Assembly (NCBI GenBank): GCA_948684385.1
Contig: CAPQCU010000030.1
Location: forward strand, 1 to 15,442
DNA length: 15,442 bases
Direction of reading: 5' to 3'
DNA from: an uncultured bacterium
GTDB taxonomy: Bacteria > Cyanobacteriota > Vampirovibrionia > Gastranaerophilales > Gastranaerophilaceae
In this document: positions 1 through 6,225 of the stretch, one piece after another
Layout: every line of letters starts with the position of its first letter
Position numbering within the stretch: the stretch's first letter is position 1
Position numbers and translations under genes: made by a program
Notes under the pieces: model-generated
What the model was told of the DNA's origin: nothing
Seen by the model: the letters and a program-made list of their open reading frames with translations, nothing else
Database searches by the model: none

Positions 1-1
1 A

Positions 2-349
2 TACGGAAAATATCTTCTTGTATCAAAAAAAGATTTGGATGAAGCTGATAAATGGGTTGAAAAATACGGGGATTGGGCATTTTTTATTTGCAGAATGCTT
101 CCTGTAATCAGAACTTTTATATCGCTGCCTGCTGGTATTTTAAAAGCCAGAAAAAGAACATTTTTTACTCTTACATTCTTAGGCTCTCTTATTTGGAGTT
201 ATTTACTTGTTTATGTTGGGGTAAAACTTGGCGAACATTTAGACAAATTAAAATCAATTTGGCATAAATTTGATATTGTAATAGTTTTAGCATGTTTAAT
301 TTTAGGTGGAATTTATATCTGGAAACATGTTAAACATTTAAAAGATTAA
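2..349 (+). CDS. DedA/SNARE-associated family membrane protein, C-terminal part
   Basis: The reading frame is already open at the window edge, so only the last 115 residues are present. The start lies upstream. The segment holds the conserved DedA stretch around GDWAFFICRMLPVIRTFISL, with the R-x-L-P-x-x-R-T-F pattern followed by P-A-G. Two hydrophobic membrane segments follow (about FFTLTFLGSLIWSYLLVYVG and IVIVLACLILGGIYIW) and then a short basic tail ending HVKHLKD. DedA proteins are inner-membrane proteins. Several members recycle undecaprenyl phosphate or move other lipid carriers across the membrane, but which substrate applies here cannot be read from the sequence. The stop is 14 nt before the next ATG, with a ribosome binding site in the gap, so co-transcription with the prepilin gene is plausible. 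The family call is solid; the exact role is not known. Confidence 0.9.
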   Translation, partial: YGKYLLVSKKDLDEADKWVEKYGDWAFFICRMLPVIRTFISLPAGILKARKRTFFTLTFLGSLIWSYLLVYVGVKLGEHLDKLKSIWHKFDIVIVLACLILGGIYIWKHVKHLKD

Positions 350-363
350 AGGAGAGAAAAGGT

Positions 364-1079
364 ATGGAAAATCAGACTATGATTAGAATTTCGGGGGGGG
401 TAACTCTTACGGCTTAGCGCGAAGCGCGTTTACCTTAGCGGAGGTTCTAATTACCCTCGGTATAATCGGTATTGTTGCAGCGATGACTATCCCGTCATTG
501 AAAACAAAAATTCGAAAAACTCAGATTCAAACAGGGGTTAAAGCTGCGTATAGTATTTTTTCTCAGGCAACGAAGTTGTCAATGAAAGAAAACGATAGTA
601 TTTCGGGTTGGGATACCGATAATGAAAATGAGTTTGCTGATAAATATATTGTACCTTATTTAACGGGTGTAACAAAGTTAAAAACACATCCAAAGATGAG
701 TACTTTGTATGATGCTGATGATAATAATTCTCTTTTATTTTGGGCACCACCTTTTTATCAATTACAAAATGGTATGATTTTTTCAACGCATAACAGTAAT
801 GGTCCGATAAATATGCTGTTGATGGTTGATATTAATGGACAAAAAGGTCCTAATACCCTTGGTATTGACGGGTTTGTATTTTATTTTGATAAAGAAAAAG
901 AGGCTTTGCTTCCTTCCGGTACGAATTGTACAAAGGATGAAATAACAGCAGGAAAAGGTTGTGGTTACTATGGAATGTGCTCTCGAGGTGCCGGTTGGAG
1001 ATATTATCAGGGAATGCATTGTGCAGCATTACTCCAGAAAAATAACTGGGTAATTCCTAAAGATTATCCGTTAAAATAA
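364..1079 (+). CDS. Type IV prepilin/pseudopilin-like protein, frameshifted at an eight-G tract
   Basis: The main frame encodes FTLAEVLITLGIIG followed by IVAAMTIPSL, a classic class III prepilin N-terminus: Phe+1, Glu+5 and one long hydrophobic helix that anchors the subunit and packs it into a pilus. The mature globular part follows, with VDINGQKGPNTLG and CAALLQKNNWVIP near the C-terminus. No ATG, GTG or TTG precedes the Phe in this frame. The first ATG in frame is at 483, inside the hydrophobic helix, and cannot be the true start. A well-placed ATG at 364 (GGAGAG at 351-356) begins MENQTMIRISGG in another frame, which stops at TAG 415-417. One more G in the run at 393-400, or a -1 ribosomal slip there, would join the two parts into a prepilin with a 22-residue leader ending Ser-Ala before Phe+1. 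The gene is therefore phase-variable, decoded by frameshifting, broken, or miscalled in a homopolymer. Confidence 0.82.
393..400 (+). repeat. Homopolymeric G tract (8 G) in the prepilin leader
   Basis: Eight consecutive G bases lie 30 nt after the probable ATG of the prepilin gene. With eight G the leader and mature pilin are in different frames; with nine G they join. Poly-G tracts of this length are typical slippage sites for phase variation, and G GGG GGG is also a possible -1 ribosomal slippery sequence. A short GC-rich inverted repeat (416-421 with 425-430, one G-T pair) lies 15 nt downstream. Confidence 0.85.
413..440 (+). repeat. CTTAGCG direct repeat and GC-rich hairpin in the prepilin leader
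   Basis: CTTAGCG occurs at 413-419 and again at 434-440, exactly 21 nt apart, so the unit is seven codons and keeps frame. The spacer contains the inverted repeat AGCGCG-AAG-CGCGTT (416-430, with one G-T pair). This GC-rich patch differs in composition from the AT-rich flanks and encodes residues just before Phe+1 of the pilin. It may be a small inserted repeat in the leader. Confidence 0.45.
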
Positions 1080-1119
1080 TGTAGAATACATAGCGACTTG
1101 AGCAAAGCCTGCAAGGATT

Positions 1120-2382
1120 TTAGATATTAGATTTTTTAGCAATAACAAGTGCATTAGATAGAGCGATGCCTCCGGTTTGATGTGGTCTGTTTACGATTTG
1201 ACCGTTAACGTACATTACTGTTGAACCGCCGCCGTCAAGATTTATGGCGTTTGTACAGCCTAAATCTTGCATAAGATTAGCAAGTTCAACAAGTGTCAAA
1301 CCGATAGAACTGCCCTCTCTTCCGTCTGCTGCGACTAAGATAAGGTCATTGTCTTTTGTGTACCCTATAGCCGTCCTCGGGTTTCGTCCCCCTATAGATT
1401 GAAGCTTCTGGGCAGTCATATCGATAAATATTTGGTTATCCTTAACTAAGTAAGGTCCTCCGCTTATTATGTGTTTAACATTTTCCCATTTCGGGTTTGT
1501 GTTAATCTGTATATCAACTTCTTTTGCTCCGAAAAGTTTGCTAAGTTTTGATTTCGGCCCGACAAGAACATATCCGTTTTCAGGAATGGAAAGGGGATTG
1601 GCGGACGCAGCAGTAATTTTATTTCCAACTATTTGAAGCTGGACACCATACTGAGGTGAGGCAGGAGCGTATGCCCCCCAATCCCGAGTGTATGCTAAAA
1701 TATATGAGGATAACATTCTTGGCTGGTTTATATTATCGATTTTGACTGTTTGGTTGTTGCCTGTTATTTTTGCGTCAAGCTGAACCCTTCCAACATCATA
1801 GCCGTTGTCAAAGATTCCCAGAGCAACTCTATCGTAAATCGGTCCTGTGTAGATTTTCTTGTCAATCATAAGAGTACCAAGCGGAACTCCTGTTTGCGGT
1901 TTGAAAAATCCTCCGTTGATTGCTGCTATTGCATTATTATTTTGTGCAATATTTCTAAGAGTTCTTCTGTGCGGCAGCGTCTTTGATGCTGTAGCTGGTT
2001 TAACTTCGTAATCTGTTGCAACTTTTTGGTTAATTTCTACAATATTAATTCTCACTGGGCGTCCGTTGTAGTATTTAACCATTTTGACATGTTTTATACC
2101 GTCAGCTACTGCATTAACTTTTAACCCTTTGTATTTTTGTGCTATTCTTGCTTCAAATTTTTCTTTTTTTACTGTAGGGTTAAGCTCATCTAATATATAA
2201 GAACCCGTTTGTTTCAGGGTCGGTGCTGTGATAACTGAGTTAGCAAGTAAATCGTTTGCCCAAATCGGCGGTTGGAACAACGTATTTGTGAGGAAAAATA
2301 ACGTAAAAAGCGAAAATGTCAGAACATATTCGCATGTCCTCAGCGGAATAATAAATTGTTTGCGCTCGATTAGTGTATCCAT
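1120..2382 (-). CDS. Exported phosphodiester glycosidase (NAGPA-like) domain protein
   Basis: The protein has 420 residues. Residues about 17-35 (EYVLTFSLFTLFFLTNTLF) are hydrophobic after a basic N-terminus, and PIWA-ND at about 39-43 is a plausible signal peptidase site, so the protein is exported or anchored. The C-terminal half has the motifs of the phosphodiester glycosidase (NAGPA, PF09992) family: AAINGGFF at 153-160, ISGGPYL at 306-312, GRNPRTAIG at 332-340, AADGREG at 351-357 and NLDGGGSTVM at 381-390. Mammalian members uncover mannose-6-phosphate tags. Bacterial ones act on envelope or extracellular glycan phosphodiesters, but the substrate here is unknown. The ATG at 2382 follows AGGTG with 5 nt spacing. 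A promoter and a leader of about 104 nt lie upstream (2493-2521). The gene is convergent with the prepilin gene, whose stop is 40 nt away, and no clear terminator lies between them. Confidence 0.88.
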   Translation of the reverse strand: MDTLIERKQFIIPLRTCEYVLTFSLFTLFFLTNTLFQPPIWANDLLANSVITAPTLKQTGSYILDELNPTVKKEKFEARIAQKYKGLKVNAVADGIKHVKMVKYYNGRPVRINIVEINQKVATDYEVKPATASKTLPHRRTLRNIAQNNNAIAAINGGFFKPQTGVPLGTLMIDKKIYTGPIYDRVALGIFDNGYDVGRVQLDAKITGNNQTVKIDNINQPRMLSSYILAYTRDWGAYAPASPQYGVQLQIVGNKITAASANPLSIPENGYVLVGPKSKLSKLFGAKEVDIQINTNPKWENVKHIISGGPYLVKDNQIFIDMTAQKLQSIGGRNPRTAIGYTKDNDLILVAADGREGSSIGLTLVELANLMQDLGCTNAINLDGGGSTVMYVNGQIVNRPHQTGGIALSNALVIAKKSNI

Positions 2383-2486
2383 AGCATCACCTGTCGGGTT
2401 TTGGTAACTCGGATACCTTTTTGTTTTTAGAGTGGTGTGGGGAATAACACTCGTCAGAAGCCTATGAGGGCAAATAGGGTGTTCCT
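2383..2486 (-). promoter_or_regulatory. Structured 5' leader of the NAGPA-domain gene (unclassified)
   Basis: The predicted leader of about 104 nt contains nested complementary segments. CCTAT/ATAGG (2461-2465 with 2474-2478) form an inner hairpin. ACAC/GTGT (2447-2450 with 2479-2482), extended by GGA/TCC across a bulge, form an outer stem. I do not recognise a known riboswitch class. It may simply be an ordinary structured UTR. Confidence 0.25.
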
Positions 2487-2492
2487 ACTATT

Positions 2493-2521
2493 ATTGTAAC
2501 ATATTTTTACAAATACTTCAA
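2493..2521 (-). promoter_or_regulatory. Sigma-70-type promoter of the NAGPA-domain gene
   Basis: On the minus strand, TTGAAG (2516-2521) and TACAAT (2493-2498) are separated by exactly 17 nt. Transcription would start near 2486, leaving a leader of about 104 nt before the ATG at 2382. Confidence 0.6.
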
Positions 2522-2611
2522 TCCTTTTGATAGTAAGGGTTTTACAAAACTAAATAGTGGCAAAGTTACACTAATTAAGGATAAAAGTCTATAAGATTAT
2601 ATGTCTATGTC

Positions 2612-2632
2612 ACCCTGAACTTGATTCAGGGT
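2612..2632. repeat. Intergenic palindrome ACCCTGAA-cttga-TTCAGGGT
   Basis: A perfect 8-bp inverted repeat with a 5-nt loop. The sequence resembles dispersed intergenic palindromes of the 'CCTGAACTTGTTTCAGG' type that I associate with several unrelated bacterial genomes. It has no T-tract and lies between two minus-strand genes, about 220 nt beyond the helicase stop. Confidence 0.65.
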
Positions 2633-2680
2633 CTGTCAATGCCAATAATTACCCTTTACGGGACGAATCAACAATGATAG

Positions 2681-2702
2681 ATTCCGTGTCAGGGCACGGA
2701 AT
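2681..2702. repeat. Intergenic palindrome ATTCCGTG-tcaggg-CACGGAAT
   Basis: A perfect 8-bp inverted repeat with a 6-nt loop, 48 nt after the first palindrome. The two probably belong to one composite dispersed repeat element. The loop (TCAGGG) repeats the core of the first palindrome. Confidence 0.65.
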
Positions 2703-2734
2703 GACTATAATTTACGATTATTAAGGCTGTTAGC

Positions 2735-2817
2735 GGCATAATGTTCCGTGCGGCGAACACCCCGCGGAGCGCGTTAATCTCGCAAAATGCAAGGTAATTG
2801 GTGGCATAATGCCCCGT
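2735..2817 (+). repeat. Imperfect direct repeat GGCATAATGnnCCGT
   Basis: GGCATAATGTTCCGT (2735-2749) and GGCATAATGCCCCGT (2803-2817) match at 13 of 15 positions and lie 68 nt apart. Between them is a GC-rich stretch (about 2745-2785). With the palindromes at 2612-2702, this fills the rest of the gap between the helicase gene and the NAGPA-gene promoter. I see no gene here. Confidence 0.5.
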
Positions 2818-2853
2818 CAAAAATTTCTCAAGTGTAACCGGGACCCCATACAT

Positions 2854-5145
2854 TTACCCCTCGGCGTCGACAGGAGCGCGTAAGATTTTTTCTACCGCTT
2901 CGCGTGCCGTAAATACGAGCGCTTCCGGAACGTTATCTATTACTGTTAATTGGCGCAGAACATCGACTACTCGCTTAAACGCCCTTACGATATCTCCTTC
3001 GCCCATTTCTATTTGCTCAGATACGGTTTCCCATTCTGCACCTTCTACCCAAAGCTCAATGAGTGATGAGAAATACGGGTTAATATTCAATGGTGCTTCT
3101 ATATCGTAGCGGGTTTGGGCTTTATATAGTTTTTTCTTGATATTTCTTATCTGGTTAAGCGTTTTTCTTACCGGTTCAGAGAACGGAATATAAGGGATTT
3201 CAATTCTTAATTCTTCAGTTGTTATCGCACAGATTACACCTGCAAGCTGTGAAGGTGTAAGATTTTCCAAAACACCTGAGAAAATTATTTCAGCAAGGAA
3301 CAGTTCGTTTTCGGAACGAAGTTGTGAGGTTGTTTTTCCTCGTTCTGTCGGGTAATCGTTTTTCAGATATCCGTATTCTTCCAAGACTGCGCGATGTGCT
3401 AAGAACTTGTTCCAGTAAATATCTTTTTGGCGTTCGATTTCTCGTTCAAGTTTGTGTTTTTTAGATTGTATGCGTTTAATTACTTCAATATTTTTAGCGT
3501 GTTTTTTGTAGTGTTTGCACATATCACAGGCAAAACTTTGCAGTTTCTTTAAATCCGCTTTGTTGCGTTCTCCAAATTCAATAACCTCAGGTGAAAGCGG
3601 TCTGTGTTTAGCTTTTTCTTGTCTAAGAATCTTTTTATAGGTTTGTCTGTTTTGGACGTATAAAAATCTTAATTTATCGTATTCAAAGAGTTTTTCATCA
3701 GAAAGTTTACTCGGGCAGACAAAATTTCTTTCAGCGATTTCCGCATCATACTGTTCAAGCTGAGCAAGAATAGGTTTTAATCTGAAATCTGATGAGTAGT
3801 ACCCAAAACTTTTCAGGATAAGTTCTTTTGATTCTTCAGGAGTAAATCTTTGTAAAAGATTAAGTACCATTGAATAACTCGGTGAAAATTTACTTTCTAA
3901 AGGATTAGAACCGCTTAAGACAAGTTCAGCAACTTCGTCAGGAGTTTGGAATGAAGTTCCTACAATAGTTACATAACCGACTTTGTCCATTCCGCGTCTT
4001 CCTGCTCTGCCTGACATTTGAAGAAATTCGTTTGCAGTAAGCATTCTGTGTCCGGAATCTGTTCGTTTGCTGGTTGAACTTATAACTGTTGAGCGGGCAG
4101 GCATGTTTATACCTGCTGCCAAGGTTTCTGTTGCAAAAACAACTTTGATAAGTCCTTGTTGGAAAAGTTTTTCCACAAGGTTTTTCCAAGCAGGCAATAG
4201 TCCCGCGTGGTGTGATGCTACACCTTGAATTAAGTATTCAATATGCTTGTTACCGTATAAATGAGGGTTTTCGGCGATAAATTCATCTATAAATTCTTTT
4301 ATTTGGATTTGTTCGGCTTTTGTGTTTAACCCCAGTCCTGAACATTTTTCCATTTGTTCGTCGCATTTTTTACGGGAAAATGTGAAATATATTGCAGGAA
4401 GCATATCATTATCAGCAAGGTTTTTGATGATTTGTTTTACATAAGTTTTTTTGCGTTTATCCTTGCCTTTAGCCCATTGAGGTTTTTCAGGACGGATTTT
4501 TTTGTTTAATTTACCGTCAGGAGTCAGTAGCGGTAAAAGTTTAAACGGTTGAGAACTGTCAAAATAATGAAATCTTAAAGGGACGGGGCGAAAATCTGTG
4601 TTAACAAGTTTTGTTTTTGAGTGAACCGTATTTATCCAGTTTGTAAGCTCGTCACAGTTTGCGACAGTTGCAGAAAGCGCTATAATTTGGATATTTGTCG
4701 GACAGTAAATTATACTTTCTTCCCAAACAGTGCCTCGTTGTTCGTCATTCATATAGTGAACTTCGTCTAATACAACATAGCGAACATCTTTTAAGTTATC
4801 TGCCACAGCCCCGAAATTTGTACCATACAGCATATTTCGAAATACTTCTGTTGTCATAATAACTATTTGCGCACCCCGGTTTATTGAGGTATCGCCTGTC
4901 AGAAGTCCGACTTTATCCTGCCCGTATTTTTCGCTAAAATCGTAGAATTTCTGATTGGAAAGTGCCTTCAATGGAGTTGTATAAAAAATTCTTACTCCCT
5001 GTTCCAATGCTTGATGTATGGCGTGTTGCGCGATAACGGTTTTACCGGCGCCGGTCGGAGCACAAACAACAACGCTTTCTCCTTTATTTATTACTTCACA
5101 GGCTTCTTTTTGAAAATCGTCCAACTCGAATGGAAATTCGTACAT
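2854..5145 (-). CDS. Ski2/Mtr4-like DExH-box RNA helicase
   Basis: With the ATG at 5145 the protein has 763 residues. A longer version from a TTG at 5196 would overlap the promoter -10 box, and AAGGGAT sits about 6 nt before the chosen ATG. Motifs in order: a Q-like start FELDDFQ, Walker A APTGAGKT (29-36), DEVH box (127-130), LSATVAN (157-163), ASHHAGLLP (310-318), ETLAAGINMPA (340-350) and QMSGRAGRRG (376-385). The C-terminal third is an arch/DSHCT-like helical region. This matches the Ski2-like superfamily 2 helicases (HelY and cyanobacterial relatives). Eukaryotic Ski2 and Mtr4 feed RNA to the exosome. Bacterial members are thought to unwind structured RNA, but their substrates are poorly defined. 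A Cys/His cluster, CDMCKHYKKH (540-549), lies in the insertion and could bind metal. The gene is transcribed alone from a promoter shared back to back with the gene at 5294. Confidence 0.9.
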   Translation of the reverse strand: MYEFPFELDDFQKEACEVINKGESVVVCAPTGAGKTVIAQHAIHQALEQGVRIFYTTPLKALSNQKFYDFSEKYGQDKVGLLTGDTSINRGAQIVIMTTEVFRNMLYGTNFGAVADNLKDVRYVVLDEVHYMNDEQRGTVWEESIIYCPTNIQIIALSATVANCDELTNWINTVHSKTKLVNTDFRPVPLRFHYFDSSQPFKLLPLLTPDGKLNKKIRPEKPQWAKGKDKRKKTYVKQIIKNLADNDMLPAIYFTFSRKKCDEQMEKCSGLGLNTKAEQIQIKEFIDEFIAENPHLYGNKHIEYLIQGVASHHAGLLPAWKNLVEKLFQQGLIKVVFATETLAAGINMPARSTVISSTSKRTDSGHRMLTANEFLQMSGRAGRRGMDKVGYVTIVGTSFQTPDEVAELVLSGSNPLESKFSPSYSMVLNLLQRFTPEESKELILKSFGYYSSDFRLKPILAQLEQYDAEIAERNFVCPSKLSDEKLFEYDKLRFLYVQNRQTYKKILRQEKAKHRPLSPEVIEFGERNKADLKKLQSFACDMCKHYKKHAKNIEVIKRIQSKKHKLEREIERQKDIYWNKFLAHRAVLEEYGYLKNDYPTERGKTTSQLRSENELFLAEIIFSGVLENLTPSQLAGVICAITTEELRIEIPYIPFSEPVRKTLNQIRNIKKKLYKAQTRYDIEAPLNINPYFSSLIELWVEGAEWETVSEQIEMGEGDIVRAFKRVVDVLRQLTVIDNVPEALVFTAREAVEKILRAPVDAEG

Positions 5146-5178
5146 GTATTTATCCCTTAAAATGCTATTCCTATAATT

Positions 5179-5187
5179 ATTATAACA
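5179..5187 (-). promoter_or_regulatory. Extended -10 promoter of the helicase gene
   Basis: On the minus strand, TGTTATAAT gives a perfect TATAAT (5179-5184) with the extended TGn element. No good -35 lies at the usual distance. Transcription would start near 5172, about 27 nt before the ATG at 5145. Confidence 0.55.
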
Positions 5188-5211
5188 TATTTTCAAAATA
5201 ATATGTATTTT

Positions 5212-5220
5212 TGTTACAAT
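5212..5220 (+). promoter_or_regulatory. Extended -10 promoter of the 5294 gene pair
   Basis: TGTTACAAT gives TACAAT (5215-5220) preceded by TGn, with a weak TTCAAA 17 nt upstream. It is back to back with the helicase promoter, about 30 nt away. The leader to the ATG at 5294 would be about 67 nt. Confidence 0.5.
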
Positions 5221-5293
5221 TTATATGAAATCAGGCAAGAAAAGATATTTATGGTTATTAGAATGTTTAACTAAACAAAGAAAGGTATGATAG

Positions 5294-5677
5294 ATGAAAG
5301 TAGATTTTAATTCACAATCCCCAAAATCAAATCCGCAGTTTGGACGCATTGATATCGGCTCAGCTGAATCAACTTTAAGAAAAGTTTTAAAACCGAAAGA
5401 ATGGCAGGAGTTTTCAAAGCTTATTGAAGAACAAAAATCAAATCCTGTTGGGATAAACTTATTTGGGCACAACAATTCTAATAAATTATCAGCAAATGTT
5501 TTTACTGAGGATGTATGTATGCCTAATTCTTTTTGTAAATCTTATAGTCAGAGATTTTTAGAATCACAATTAAAGTTTATAAAAAGATGCTGTAAATATG
5601 CAAATGAATTCCGCGATAAATTAGAAACTATAAAAAATGTTAATGTAGATGAAATTATAAATAATGCAAGAAAATAA
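5294..5677 (+). CDS. Small protein of unknown function with N-terminal PQFG motif (paralogue 1)
   Basis: 127 residues, with no family I recognise. The ATG follows AAAGG with about 7 nt spacing. The N-terminus MKVDFNSQ, then PQFG at 14-17, precedes a mostly helical, charged body (EWQEFSKLIEE, QLKFIKRCCKYANEFRDKLE). There is no signal peptide and no membrane segment. It is clearly related to the product of the next gene. Both share NSQ then PQFG, W-x-EF-x-KL (EWQEFSKL here, DWVEFDKL there), a central N-x-x-KL-x-A-x-V segment and a C-terminal helix with a similar pattern of charged residues. Three Cys (two adjacent) are absent from the paralogue. The stop TAA abuts the ribosome binding site of the next gene, so the two form an operon. 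The function is unknown. Confidence 0.8.
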   Translation: MKVDFNSQSPKSNPQFGRIDIGSAESTLRKVLKPKEWQEFSKLIEEQKSNPVGINLFGHNNSNKLSANVFTEDVCMPNSFCKSYSQRFLESQLKFIKRCCKYANEFRDKLETIKNVNVDEIINNARK

Positions 5678-5687
5678 AGGAGTAAAT

Positions 5688-6164
5688 ATGCAAGTAAGTT
5701 TAAATTCACAAAACAGAGTTCGTCCACAATTCGGTATGGCAATAAAAGCTACACCTGAATCTTTGGAAAGATTAGGTAGTAAGTTTACAAAGGTAGCTGA
5801 TTGGGTAGAGTTTGATAAATTGGTAACACGCGAAAATAATAATGATGTAGCTCACGTTTTATTATCAACAGGTAAAAATGGAAAACTGGTTGCACAAGTT
5901 GGTCCTCGTACATTTGTTGAAGGCTTTTTTGGCGGACCAATCAAAGCTATCAAAAAAGCTGTTGCTAGTGCTGAAAATCTTAGGGAAAGACATGACGCAG
6001 TTAAATTAGAAGCTGATGCTGATTATATAAGAACAATTAGAAACAACGTAGAACATTTACCTTCTCAAAAAGCACCTGCAGCTGAAAGTGCAGCAGATGA
6101 TGTTGTTGAATTTCTCGGCGATGCTCCGATAAATAGAGGCACTGTTGTTGATATTAGTGAATAA
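5688..6164 (+). CDS. Small protein of unknown function with N-terminal PQFG motif (paralogue 2)
   Basis: 158 residues from the ATG at 5688. AAGGAG (5677-5682) is 5 nt upstream of this codon. The frame can be extended to an ATG at 5664, but that start overlaps the previous gene and has no Shine-Dalgarno sequence. The N-terminus MQVSLNSQ, then PQFG at 13-16, matches the upstream paralogue, as do DWVEFDKLV and the central KNGKLVAQV segment. The C-terminal 40 residues are Ala-, Glu- and Asp-rich (APAAESAADD), look disordered, and are missing in the upstream copy. There is no signal peptide or membrane helix. It is the second gene of a two-gene operon closed by the terminator at 6179-6212. The pair probably arose by tandem duplication. 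The function is not recognised. Confidence 0.82.
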   Translation: MQVSLNSQNRVRPQFGMAIKATPESLERLGSKFTKVADWVEFDKLVTRENNNDVAHVLLSTGKNGKLVAQVGPRTFVEGFFGGPIKAIKKAVASAENLRERHDAVKLEADADYIRTIRNNVEHLPSQKAPAAESAADDVVEFLGDAPINRGTVVDISE

Positions 6165-6178
6165 CTTTAGATAAATAA

Positions 6179-6212
6179 AAAAAGACTCCGAGATTTTCGG
6201 AGTCTTTTTTTT
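6179..6212. terminator. Bidirectional intrinsic terminator between the paralogue pair and serS
   Basis: AGACTCCGA (6183-6191) and TCGGAGTCT (6197-6205) form a perfect stem with a 5-nt loop. It is flanked by an A-run on the left and a T-run on the right, so it works in both directions. It separates two convergent units. Confidence 0.9.
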
Positions 6213-6225
6213 ATTCTGTTTGTTA

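Noticed and set aside
1080..1119. Terminator between the convergent prepilin and NAGPA genes
   Set aside because: The 40-nt gap has no stem with a T-run. Only weak complementarity around GCAAAGCCTGC is present.
2383..2486. Known riboswitch (c-di-AMP ydaO type) or Yfr1-like RNA in the NAGPA-gene leader
   Set aside because: Short strings (AACCCGACAG, and ATTCCCCACAC, which resembles the Yfr1 core) suggested these, but the surrounding conserved elements and stems of either class are missing.
5146..5196. N-terminal extension of the helicase from a TTG at 5196
   Set aside because: The extension overlaps the promoter -10 box and has no ribosome binding site. The ATG at 5145 has AAGGGAT upstream and leads straight into the Q-like motif.
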